Assembly (NCBI GenBank): GCA_008508345.1
Contig: QNGE01000137.1
Coordinates: forward strand, 138,245-202,244
Source of the DNA: Paragonimus westermani
Taxonomy: Eukaryota > Platyhelminthes > Trematoda > Plagiorchiida > Troglotrematidae
DNA length: 64,000 bases
Reading direction: 5' to 3'
Part shown: piece after piece, positions 1 through 12,900 of the stretch
Position numbering within the stretch: the stretch's first letter is position 1
Layout of the letters: every line of letters begins with the position of its first letter
The notes under the pieces: generated by a model
What the model was told of the DNA's origin: nothing
Database searches by the model: none
What the model saw: only the letters and a program-made list of their open reading frames with translations
Program-made: the position numbers and the translations under genes

Positions 1-450
1 GGGGGAGGGGTCAGCAGTAGCATGTTTTCGCCTATCCACCCTGCTGTATGCAGCAGATAGGGCGACCCGGTTTATACTGCGAGACGGCCGATGCAGTATG
101 GAATTGTTTGTGTTGTGAGTATTCATGGTTGTGTGTGGGCTGAGATACTGCCAGGACGCCCAGACCTAGACAGGAGAACGATTAGGGTTCTCAACCAAAT
201 CCTTCGGCTCAAAAGCCTGTACCACAAGGCAGCGGGTGGGTGGCGGTATACCAGAAATGATACGTTTTTCAGGAAGAGATGCCAACCTTCTTCCAACCCC
301 AAATCTAAATGACCAGGAGACTGTGGTTTGTCAGACCTCTACCTGTTGGCCTGCCTGGTATGAGTAACTCTGTCCAGTTTAGCCCAAAAGGTAATCGAGA
401 TGCGCAAGCTGTCACACCACGTCAAGGTCCAGCCTCACTCATGCTGTGCA
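1..450 (+). mobile_element. Possible 5' region of an RTE-type LINE
   Basis: GC-richer than its surroundings, with no supported gene. The 300-430 stretch (CAGGAGACTGTGGTTTGTC, CCTGTTGGCCTGCCTGGTAT, CACCACGTCAAGGTCCAGCC) resembles, from memory, the non-coding 5' region of RTE-like LINEs in fluke genomes. There is no decisive protein match, so this is tentative. Confidence 0.3.
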
Positions 451-3400
451 AATTGACATTCTTTGACAAATCAGAAACTCAGTAATTGATACTGCTAGTG
501 TTTTACGGTGGAAAATTTGCATGTTTTGGTACAACAATGTTATAGGGGTGACTTGCTTCTATGCCTGATAGTGGGGCTAACTAGAATTGATAGGAAACCA
601 GTTATTTGACCAGGTTCGACAATGAAAAAAGTAGAGTGATGGTGGGTTGGTCACTCAGACGAACTCTTACAAAATTCGCCGGACTGTACGGAGGTAACGT
701 TTCACGGTAAAGAATTTTAACACTCGTATTTTCTCCTCCCAAACTACAACCAACCCGCAGTTTGTGCTTGACTGTTGAAATGTGTAGCAACTTCCAAACA
801 CTTTGATGTATTTGCTATATAAACTTAGCATTATTGTTTCGTAATTCTGGTGTGTTCAACAGAGGTTGCGGAATTTCTTCTTTTCTGCCAAAGTCTTTTG
901 TTGCATACAGTTAATTTGATCGAATCTGATTACACTATGTACGCTGCTATTTAGTTGTACTCTCCGTGTGGGCTCTTCTTAACAGTTTTATCAGTGCACG
1001 TAGACGTGTGTTGCTGTACATTAACGATTTTCTTACGCTCATCAGTAACACATAGAAGTTATATACGACTGAAAAATAGAGCTAGACAGAGTATGGACAC
1101 GTGTATAGCCACATGCCACCAATACCACTGCAACTCGATGGGTTGCTTCAATCGCTTTTGTGCACATAACGCCGACTGTTGAGGTCTGGTCAACATAGAT
1201 TTCCCGAAGTATGGTTCTAAGTGCGTAACAAAAGTTTGAATGAACTAACTGTGTCAAATTAGCATCCTGTTTTCCTGAGGTATCCAGCAATCGGTGATTC
1301 GGGATTTCCGGCAACGGATTCATCGGTTCGAGAGTTCTATGTAGTCATATGTATTAACCATTTCGAGACGTGTTCTGTCACTCGTGTTAGTAAATTCTAA
1401 ATATTCAGTTCACACTCAGTGAGTATGTGTGGATGGTCATCCTATGCAATAGAACAAATATGCGTATAGAGTGTTGGGGCACAAATGCTGAGATAAGCGT
1501 TATGAACAAAGATGCACTCGACAAAATTCAGACACAGTGAAGATCGGAGATGTACTCGAAATGACAAACCTTCATCTACATCTGAGACTGATAATTGAAT
1601 CGTTTATTGGACGGAAGGTTGGGTTCGACGACTGGCTGCTGCAGATTTTACGACCTTCGATTAGTCAGTCTACTTGTTTGCGTTGTATTTCTGAAATATG
1701 CTGTAATGACTCACAAACCATATGCAAAATGATTTCACAAAACCATTGTCTCTACATTTCACTGACGTGACTAGGTTTATTATATAAACATCCGATCAGA
1801 AAACTGGTAGGTTAGGTCACAGAGTCTAGCTCTCACATATTAGGCGGCTTGTGTCGCCCAGTCGAAGTGGACCAAACGTGAAAAGCAAATCTACCACGCA
1901 CTTACCTGGACCACGTGACTTTGCGGCTATCAGAAGAATCTGATGTCACACTTCCTCATTCGTAGTGATGTCGTTTCAATGACCAGTGCATCGTGCACGG
2001 CATACACGAATAAACTGCGAAATTATCAAATCAGTTACTAAGAGTTCGCTATGAAAGTTTATAATTCGGTTCATGCGAGATGCATGGTGTGAATTGAATA
2101 ATTTCGGTTATTTTACACTCCATTGTCAATGTGCAGTTTATATTGAAAAATGTAAGCACACAAAACAAAGTTTCCTACCAATTTTGTACAATTGAATTAT
2201 TCTAGCGTCAGTGGTAACAAGGAAATGGAGAACGATACAATTCAACCGTAAGACCGCTTCGAAAATCGGCATTCAGTCGAACTTTTTAGGTTTAACGACT
2301 TTCCACTTTGATAAATTGATGTGGTTTACCGAGAATGTTGACCTTGAATGACCAAAATTCCACTGTTTTTGCAGGAGCGCGTCTTTTAGCCATTACTTAT
2401 TACGGAAAACTAAGTCGTTTTCGTAAGATGTTTTTTGTAAAGTCATGCAATAGTTTTTCTAGGGGATCCAGGTTACGGTTTCGTTTCGTTCATTCATTGT
2501 GCAAAATCTACATGTAAGCAGGCTTAATCTCGTTGGAAGAAAACGTCTTCGTGGTATATTCATGCAGCAGACCGATATATTAGTGGGAGAAGTGGACATC
2601 TGCATTTCGTTTAGCTGTGTTAACTCCTCACGATTCAATCAACCACTTCTAATTTTTTGTAAACTGAACCTTAGTCGAATTGCCAACCACTGAAAGTTAC
2701 TATGTCAAATGAAAGGTCTCGAAGTTTCGCCGAACAACTTGATTGTCGACTGCACAACGAAGCCCTACAGTTGAGTTGAATCTTATAAGTAGCATTGTTT
2801 CAAGTGTACACTAATGAAACATTCGTATCAAACGTCGGGTTTCATGCTTTCGTACATCTCTGCGTAGAATGTATTTTTAGGGATTACAACTTTACTGAGT
2901 TCATCAGAGAAAGCACACAGCCTTGTGACCATCTTGCTGTTTGAGTTGGCCTGCTTTTGCGAAGCTAATTGCATTGCCGCTTCGTTATATGCTGTTACAT
3001 CTCTCCTCCATGTGATTCTCGTTTGACACGCCGACTGTGTGATTAAACGTTCACCTCACATCTTTCAGCTGACTGGACACTGACATTTATGGAACGAATC
3101 AATGTGTCAAAATTGTGTGAGGCTCATACCATACTAGAAGTTTCACTTGACTATTTTCCAGTTAACGTCCTGAAATGGAAATATGTATCGACTGCTCACC
3201 ATTCACTTTGCTTGACGTGTTGGTAAGCTGTCGTGCGTAACTTGGTGGGTTTGTATCATGCCAAGTCAATCAACAAAAACCATCCAGATGGTTGAATCAC
3301 ACATTGTACCCGTTAGGGTGACCACCACACATCAAGGTCACATAATGAATGCAACAGTAAAGGCAACAGTTCCTTTATTCCTTCTGAAACAGTGGTAATC

Positions 3401-3717
3401 CGGCCTGTGTATCTACGCAAAGGTAAAGCCAGGTCGAACTGAGTAATATAGACGTCCCAACAAAACCAGCCGTTACGAAATATAAACTACCCGTCCAACT
3501 GTTAAATCGAGTGTTCATATCCGACAAACACTGACTGTCTTCTTAACATATTTCTGTGAAATCACTATGAGTACTGTGCGAAAATTCGATGTCTGTCATT
3601 CTGAATTACGATCCATGACAAACACAAACGGACGTTTTCATACCTCATCTACCACCCACCCATATTGACCCCAACATTCTATCCTCATCTACGGTTACGT
3701 GATTGTGCATCGGTCAG
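451..3717 (+). other. Upstream kettin-like intron or flank, no gene seen
   Basis: AT-rich, with stops in all frames. No exon compatible with the phase-0 start of exon 1 could be supported. It is presumed to be the intron leading into exon 1. Confidence 0.5.
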
Positions 3718-3904
3718 CCAATGAGAACTTCATCTAGTATGGACAACATCGATGCAAGCGGACCTCCACAGTTTGTGCAACAGCCACAACAGCAGTTGAA
3801 TGTGAATGAAGGTGAGCCGGTGACGGTTAGCGCTCGTGTACGGCCTGCTGGTGACAGTAGTCTTCGCGTGGAATGGTTCAAGAACGGGAAACCACTATCT
3901 GCAT
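3718..3904 (+). CDS. Kettin-like exon 1 of window: first half of Ig domain A
   Basis: The acceptor is ATCGGTCAG just before 3718, and an in-frame stop at 3700-3702 forbids an earlier start. The donor is GCAT|GTAAGT at 3905. The exon starts in phase 0 and ends one base into a codon. It encodes a short Ser-rich lead, then GPPQFVQQPQQQ and the A-D strands of an I-set Ig fold (VEWFKNGKPLSA). Where most Ig domains have the B-strand Cys, this one reads VTVSARV. It is the first exon seen of a gene whose 5' part lies to the left of the window. Confidence 0.85.
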
Positions 3905-6900
3905 GTAAGTAACAAAATCACTTTCCCGCTTTACGTAGATTTGCAGATTTCGATAGTAATTGTGTCTTCGAGAGTATGTCCACATAAACCGGAACTGCTG
4001 TTTGTAACTGATAAATGGTATAACGACGGTTGGAAGTAACGAGCAAATTACAACGCACCAATTTTCAGCCAGCTCAGATGGTTTTCATTGTCTTTTTCTG
4101 TACTAACCAGTTAGTTTTACCGGGAGAAAGCGTGCGCGGTCGATAATGCCGTTTTTTAAATTGTGGACTGCTTCAGGGTTTGAACCGAATTTCACAAAAT
4201 AGAAACCGGTAGCAGTAACGAAGACGTTCTTGTAGCTGAGGCTACGCTAGCCTGCTTGTCATACTATGATAAGGTTTGGTGTGGTTTAATGTCACACAAT
4301 CGAGAAAAACGAATTTTTACATTCACTCGAACTCTGTGTTTATTAAGGCCTAAAACTAGTCTTCGTGGTCACTGTCAACGTATACAGACGAGCTTTTGAG
4401 TTTTTCGTTATGGCCAAACATTCCATCAACATTACCGCGACAAAAATAGTAAATTGCCCAATTTCGTTTTGGTCAAAAATTCTTTTACCTGATGTATTTG
4501 TTTCGAAAGTTAGTGGACATAATTTCTTAGTGTTGTACAGCTTTCTAACTAGTTTGGTTTAAAACCGCAAACTAAAAATGTCAGTCGTTGGATTTCACAA
4601 CTAATTCGCTAGGCTATTGGAAACTTTCCTTGCAAATCCGTTAGCTGAATCATGTGTAAGAGATAGATCCACATTGTTTTAAGGCATTCCACTTATCATT
4701 TGATAAACTAGGACCAGCATTATGTTGCTACCGCGAAGTAGTGGTGGTCAAGCTTGTGTGCTGATTTTGATCCAGCGGGCTATGTTGACTAGGAATCTGG
4801 TTCTTCTAGGTGCAATCTGGTCAGACCAGCCAAAGGGGAGCAGTCAGATGAAAAACACATGCGCTCATAGCATTGAATGTCGTACTACTGACTGCGTACG
4901 AGTGCTCAGGCAGTGAGGCACGATCCTAGGGATATATGACAGAAGTGGTTACGGCACTGCTATCTTCCGAATCAGGCAGAAGGGGGTGGGGAAAGATGGC
5001 CTCCAACAAGGTGCACTCAAATCGCCCGAACGGCTGATCGTGACCTCCGATGTATCACTCATTAAGGACGGAAAATTTCCGGTACCACCCTGAAGTCTGA
5101 TGTGGATCAAAGCACATCCACTATGTGCAACAATGCACAAAACAGTCATTAACATTTAATTCACAGCACACTTGAGCCAGAGAAGCCCTTCACTGCCAAG
5201 TGATCGACATCTTGGGTTGTTGGCTCCGGGTGGGGTTCCCCGAGAAAACCCTGTGTGCTTCTGTCTCGCGGATCAGACTCTTGAGTCAGAGACACAGGGT
5301 AAGCTACCTCAAGTCAGTTCTTACCCGCGACGTAGATGACTTGGAAGTATCAGAAGTTACCGTTTTCCCGACATTAACAACATTCACTCATCCCGACTAT
5401 ATCATTCTAATTTAACACCCACACCCCGTCTATGTGCCCCTGCCGTGCCCTCGGATGATAATTGCTTTCATAGGCCAGGGTAACTGGTAAACACTGGCAC
5501 TTTCAATAACCACACTTTCCGACAGTTCGGTGACCAAGCTGCGCCGGCAAGTAATTTCTCAAGTCTGGAGATTGATGTACGCCGCGTACCGGCAACGCGA
5601 GTCTACGATTCTATCATGCTTGCTAACTTCAGGTCACATCCAGATAACCATCGTTTCAGGCGCTCCTCTCTTGTGGTCTGTGGTGACACCGAAGTCGACT
5701 ATCGTGATTAGGCTGGAGTGGAAATCGCACTAAGATGCAGCACAACGTTCGCTCGACTGTATCCCAGTAAACAGTGGTTTGTGTGCTGTCAGATCAAACA
5801 CACTGGCCGAAGTCTATCAATGCAAATCAGAAGAGGGTTTTTTATTCGTANCACTATATTGATCGGCTGGATTATGTGGGTGGTATTTTCTTACTAATCC
5901 GTCTGCGGAGAACATGCATGCCACACTGAAAATGGCGATTGACTGAGCGTGTTTTTATAGAATTAGCTTCACATATTGTTCAAAGCGGAAAGGGGTGCTT
6001 CAAGACTGGGACATTCCCACTCCTACTCTCTTCATTGCTGGCAACCTGCTCGGGACTGTTTGCAGTTTCACATACCTGCGTCGGCTTCTAACACTGTTGA
6101 AGAAATGTCAACGAGGATAGTAGATGTACGAGTAGCGTTTACTAACTTGCGTTATCTGTGGCGTCGAGAAGACTTTTGATTATCGCTGAAAGGAAGAGTA
6201 TGTAATACTTGTGTACGTTCTGTTCCGATCCATGGTTAGAAAACGTGGCCAGTTCGCGGTGAGTGTGTCCACCGAATTGTGTTTGACCACCGTCGTCTCC
6301 GTCATTTAGCCCGCATGGATTGGGCCGATCGCGTTATCAACACGGCTGTTCACCGACGCGCGCTCCGGATGCGCGGTAAATTGGTGTACTACTCACGTTG
6401 CACGGTAGTCGATGATTGGGCCACATATTTTGCACGCCTGCTAAGGGTTTACCGTACCGCTCATTATATATACTGAGACCATTGAGAGCTGGTTGAAGCT
6501 GCGCGGTGTTCAGGCAACAACGTGGCCCCGGAATATGAAGACCGTGACTACTCCACTGAGCGAAGTATTCATGTTACCTCCTTGACTAGTTTCCTCACGC
6601 TCACTCAAATCGCTTGCTAATTATGTTTTCTGAGGTGGCGGTTGACCACAATCATTGTCCTTCCTGCATCCTAACCATTTTTGGTTCATCTGCCCAGTTT
6701 TTTCTGATGGTTGGGCTGAACATTGTGGGGAACATTTCAACTGAGCTCAACCAGACCCTGTCGACGATCGGACTCAGATGGTCAGTTGTCGTTTTCTAGA
6801 CGGATCCCCATCAGGAGCCGGGACGGGTTTGGAGTTTGGTTTAGTGAAATGTAACAATCCTCCTGGATGTGAAGTCTTACGCCGTCACCACGGACTTGCT

Positions 6901-9900
6901 CGTAGAGACTAATCACGCAGATATAGTCGTATGAGCAGAAAATTCCAGTAGTCAGTTTGATCCCCATTCTCCATGAGAGAATTTGCTGGGATGTGTGTTT
7001 GGTGTCCCAGTACAACGCAGTGACAATGACGGAAGACTGTGCGTGTCGCACGGTATGTGTACTTCAAGCGTCGCATTCCAACACAGGAATGCCGTTGTGT
7101 TACATGGAGACTGCCACGTGTTTCTCAGACAACGACATAGTTGAGTCATATAGCATTGAGTTACAGGTGGCGCTGATCTGTGGAAGACCGTCGGGTATTT
7201 TGGAACAACCACCTGGACTCGGACCATGTGTTTGTGTGTGCCTGTGTTGTTTTGTCACTTGCGCAGGTCGGTGCACAGCAGTTGGTCAACCAGACGAGCG
7301 AGTTGATAACCTTGTAGCGGGAGGCCACACGAGGTGGTTGTAACGTGGATTATTGCAATTTGCTCGCACGTTGTGTTATTTCCAAAGTATCTACGGGGTG
7401 GGACCGGCGTTTCTATGTGGGATTGGCAGAAGGCTATTTGTCCTGATCTGTGGTTGTACTGGTCGTCGAGTCGGTGTGAGTGAGGCGGTATGTGGAAAAG
7501 ATGGTTCGCTTATCATCAGGCAATCGTGTCGGCCTGATGGATGGGCTGAACATTGTGGGGAACAGTTGAACTGGGCTCAACCAGACCCTGTCGACGATCG
7601 GAGTCAGGTGGTCAGTTATCGTGTTCTAGACGGATCCCCGTCAGGAGCCGGAATGGGTATGGAGTTTGGTTTAGTGAAATGTAACAATCCTCCTGGATGT
7701 GGTCTCCTCCCCGCTTCACCTATCAAGAATGGTGGGGATAGATTGACGCTGGAACTAAAGTTATGCGTCCAGTCTGTTTTGGAACCTGAATCGGTACCTC
7801 GTGATTGGTGCCTATCACCAGTGAGTCTGGTTTTCACAGAAGGAGCGCGGAGATCGTGACAGACACAGAGGCGTCTGTTTACTGTCTGCCACGCCCAAGT
7901 TTATTGCGTCGTCTTACTAAGCCGAGAGGAAGTCAGAGATGTGGAGTACAGGCAGGAATCTGGTTTGGTCGAAGGTGCGGTGGTTGCATTTTTGCCCTGC
8001 GACGGATGTTGGAGTACCGACACTCTTATAGGCAACCGATGATCGTGGTCTCTGTAGATTTGAATGCTGGTTTTGATTCGGTTGCTCGCATCGTTTTCTG
8101 GAACTGCATTCAATGTAAGGGCGCTCCGGTAAGATGCGTGGATCTGTTTAGATCACTAAACATTTACACTGCAAGTAGGACGAAGGTTTATGGACGGCTG
8201 TCTCGGTCATTCACCGCTTCCAGTGGTATTCGTGGATGGTGTCCGATTTCCTCCTTTACGTTGATTTTTGTTATGGACGGCATTCTGGAGGGTGCACTCG
8301 AGGAGTCCAGTGTTGTTGTTGTTGTTTTTGTTGGGCTTCTCACTGACACTATATTGATCGGCTGGATTATGTGGGTGGCATTTTCTTACTAATCCTTCTG
8401 CTAAGAACATGCATGCCACACTGAAAATTGCGGATGACTCGGCGTGTTTGTACGGATTACGTTTCACATGTTTCAACCGCATTTGCATGGTGGAATGACG
8501 ATCGTCCAAATGGGATGTGGGTTGCACATAGTCGCCCAGAGAGCACTGAGGGAAAGCAAGTACTGTGGAATCTCACCGTTTTGATGAAATCAGCACGTGC
8601 GTCTGTCTCTCTCTGCTGTTGGGCGGCAGGATTTTTGGGTTGAGAAACACACTGTGTATCGCAGAAATATTTGAACGTTCCGCACAAATGGGTTACTTTT
8701 GTGTCAGTTGAGGTTTAGATCCGCCTATGGATGATCGCGGCATATGGTTTAGCCGATTCACTTTTGACTGTGGAATTCGAGGCTAACCAAATTACTTATC
8801 TCAGCAATAGTGAACATTGAAAAAATACGGTACAAGCCCAATACATATTGTTCGCACGGCAAGCTTACACAATGGCTTTTGAAATGGGATGTGTGAAACA
8901 GAACTTAGCGTAGCCTATGGCAGCATATCCGTCTGCCAGAGGACCAGATTTACCCGAGAGACGTCAATTTTTACTTGCTGTCAGTACACTGTTTGCGTCA
9001 CTGGAATCATGGAAGGAAACGCAATACAATGATTGGTAGACAGAACAAAATAGAATCTTTTGTATTTATCGAAGGTATGCTATCGGTAACCACGATTTAT
9101 CGGAGCTCAATTATCTTCAGGGATTAGCTCTACTGCCAAATTGCAATTTGGACGAAACAATTCTATTTTGTATTCACGAAAGAACGCAGCGGCAACTTTC
9201 TGTATTACCGTTTCCGTGACACGCCATATTTATTCGTACATAATCAATTGACGAGATGTTAGTAGTATGCACTATGGATGGGAAGTTAATTCTACAAACA
9301 AATTTTTCAGACAGCTCGCAAATTTTCTATCAGTGTTCAAAGACCTCTTTAAGGGGAGTATTTTTAAGCAATTGTCATTCTTTCTTCCCAAAAACAGCTT
9401 CTCGGTTTACCACAATTTTCGATCGCGGTTATGCCGTTTTGGAGTTCATCTACACTAATGAGGACGACACGGGTGATTATTCATGTGTTGCCACAAATAA
9501 CGCTGGACAAGATCAGTCCACCGGATGTCGTATTACGTGAGTTCTTAAGTGATAACCTCCGATATGTCATCTTGTGTGATTTCACAGGGTTTGGATTTCC
9601 CTTAGTTCTGGTGGACGCGGGCCCAATCATCATACAGACATTCGTTCGAATATTTCATTGTTTTGAATGCCTAGAATTACCTTAACATCCCAGTTGTGTA
9701 GAGGGTGTGATCTCTCTTGCACGATTTTGAGTCGAACTTTACAGACTGCGTTACTGTGGCCAGTCTGTTCTTTCGCCCACTCAAGGACATCGTTTAACCA
9801 TTTTTCAGAAATTGGCTGTCATATGTAGTCTTTGTAAGATTTCACTTTATTAAATCACAGACGTACATATTGCCCGTGTCTGACACTGTTCCGGGCAACT

Positions 9901-12900
9901 CGTGTCAATTGGTTATTTAACTGGGACTTCTGCTACGGACCGGGAACGGATAAACCCAATAGCTCTCTCTGCTCTACAATACTGATCCTTGGGTCCGACT
10001 ACCTATTCCATTGATATTTTTGAACAAGGTCCTAGAAATTTTCAATAATTTAACCTGAGTTCTTTGTGCGGTATGTGGTCACAAGTTGCTCACCTGTAGT
10101 TTCCAGTAGGAATTCGGTTGTTTGGATACCCCGTTGGCCGGTCACTATTTCTTCGTGTCCAGCTGCTATCGCATTTAACCAGTGGTCCTAGATTAGACGG
10201 AATTCCTACCACTAACACGCAACGTGGCTTCCGCTTCGATGCATAGAGTGTGATCACTGATGAACGATATTGGATTTTGGTTTCTATATAAACCGAAAAT
10301 CAGTTACAATTGATCGCAGCTGTCACACTCTCATAGACTTTCCAATCGGTCCCTTTCAAAATGAATCACTAGACTCGAGTTTCGCTCATGTTAGAGTTCT
10401 TCACTAGTGTATATCCTTAACACGGCCTGGATTAGAACTTCGGCCACGCTTTCTTGAGACAGTCCTGTTGATCACTGCGCCGTTAGACTCACTGTAAGCA
10501 CAACTGAATCGTCGTATGTGAAAGCTCAGCTACAATTACTTATGAATAATGTTGTGACTGCCTGTTCGCAACCACAGAAGACATGGTAACTTCCTTACTA
10601 CTCGCCTACTAATCATCACTAATTGAAGTGCCACTCAACAAGTCAAACACTCCTGTGGATTCAACTTGGATAGAAGTTCTTGTCTAGAGATCAACCATTG
10701 GATTTGACAGGTGAATTAGTGTCTCCACCTGATGCGATCGAACAATCTGAGTACTACTCACAAGCGAATTTGGCCCAGTGTTTACATACGGTGATGATTT
10801 GACCATGCCTATTTGGTGACGTTAATGGCACATTGTTTAGCAAGTGTTGCCTGAGGTCTAGTTCAGGCTTTGACAAGCTCCAGCAAGAGTGAAACTAGAG
10901 TCTGATCATTCCAGTGGCAATGATTTTCAATCGCTTTTTGTCCTCACTGTACAGTTACACTCACTCCGTCAGAACAGATAGAATACCTATGTTGAGATAG
11001 GTCGCAGATGTTAGCATGTCGCAACGGGTCTTTATTTTGTTCTGATGGGTGTGCACATTCTTTGACAGGGAGCTTATGACTCGAAAATTAAAACTGAGTG
11101 CTGGTGGAGATTTACCGATTGAAAAGCCCTGCGGGTCCAATGCGAGTTGACGATTATCCGTTTATGTACGATCGTCATATAGCTGAAAAGTTTCGTCGGG
11201 TGAATATACACGCATTTTCCGTGTGTCTTTGTGTCTGACAGAGTCATACCGGAAGAAGGAGTGGTCACTGATTCGCAACTGCCTGAAGAGTCCATGATTG
11301 CTAGTTTGGCTGCTATGGAGAACCAGATGGTACAAAATGGTTTGGCACGTGGCGCTCGGTACCGGGATGAGCCGAAATCGACTCGTCCCCCACAGTTTAT
11401 GAAACCCTTGAATCCACAAATTGGCGTGAGAGAAGCCACACAAGCGCATTTCGAGACCATTGTTGAGCCAGCAAACGACGCCAGTCTGACTGTTGAATGG
11501 TACAAAGATGGCAAGCCCGTCAGCATGGGTAAGAAAGTTTCCTCGTTTCCAATCGATCAACAGAAGTTCGGTTTTTAATTTAGTTCGATTTATCGCTGCT
11601 TCACCTATATGTTATTGATTGGAGAACTGGACACTCGATACGGACGTGTACATGACGCGGTACATTTAACTTTTAAAACCCAGTAGAATTTAAAATATGC
11701 TGTTAAAAACAAATTCCGGAGTGTACAGTAGGCCTATACCAACGGAATAGTGTCAGTTGCCATTTTACATTTTACTCCTGTCTCAAAAATTATCCACAGG
11801 TCATTCCGTCAGTTTCCAAACACTGAGATGGAGTTTTATTGAACATAAAAATGAATGAATTGCGGATGATGAAAGAGGTGACAGAGAAGGTTAATGCCTA
11901 CAGGCTGATCCGTAAAGTCTGCAAAAAGTGTGAAAAGAATTATCTGACCTCCTAGGTCCCTCATACTGGATGAATTGAACACGTAATAACTCTCACACAA
12001 ACACGCGTTCCGTGTGAAAGGTTTACAGGACAACAGTGACCAGGTGACTTGAATTGACAGGAGTCAGTCAACGGAGAATTTCAAAACCTAACCATACTGT
12101 ATGCATATAATGCAATTCACCTTAAAGTCATCATCAAGCAGCGGTCATCAGTCGCTCTTTTCAACAATACCATCCATTTTATCAAACGCTTCTATCCCGT
12201 CAGTTTTTATCGAAATAAATAAGCGCTAACTGGTGCGTTGTTGAGAAACGAAGACAGTAGCATTTATGCCGTAAATGACTATTACATTAGTGCTGTTGAT
12301 ATTTACAGTACAACACTATCAAATTCAAACTGTGCAGAAAGAACTGCGAATGTCTGTTCGTCATCTGTTGGAGTATAGGCTACTTGTGTCTGTGAGACAC
12401 GTCATCTACTAATAATTCGGTAGGTGTTCGGATGTGGGCTCTCTGAACCGGGAGCTTGTTGCAGTTTAGGATCAGTGAAAATATGCTGGCCCTGGTCATT
12501 TGCTAAGTATCTCCTTCGTTCTGCCAGATCTTCTCTCACTCGATGTCAATTTGAAATAGCTCACAAAAGTTGGTCTGGTGTTGGCCGTTACTTCCAGAGT
12601 AGTCGAAGCCAATATGTTCACACTGGTACACTGGGGAGCAAAATGGGAACCATGACGCTGTGTCAGAGTCAAAGTATGCGGAAGTTTATTCCAAAGGGCT
12701 TGTTAATGGTTTTCAGCGGCTGTGTGCTAACGGTAGCCGGAACATGATTGAGCTATCGAAAAGAGACGAATGACCCAGAAAAGGCAACTGTTGTTATTTT
12801 GACGAAAACTGTCATGTTTCCCTGTTGGAATCTGACAGTTAGTTGACCCATCGGAATTAATATGCACGATAGTGTGGGCTATCGTACACCGTTGAGACTC

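Noticed and set aside
9256..9397. Open frame upstream of kettin exon 2
   Set aside because: It precedes a good acceptor and is not Ig-like; only 9398 onward continues exon 1 in phase.
11074..11560. Two long minus-strand frames (150 and 132 codons)
   Set aside because: They are antisense to kettin exon 3, whose Ig and linker motifs and splice phases are clear.
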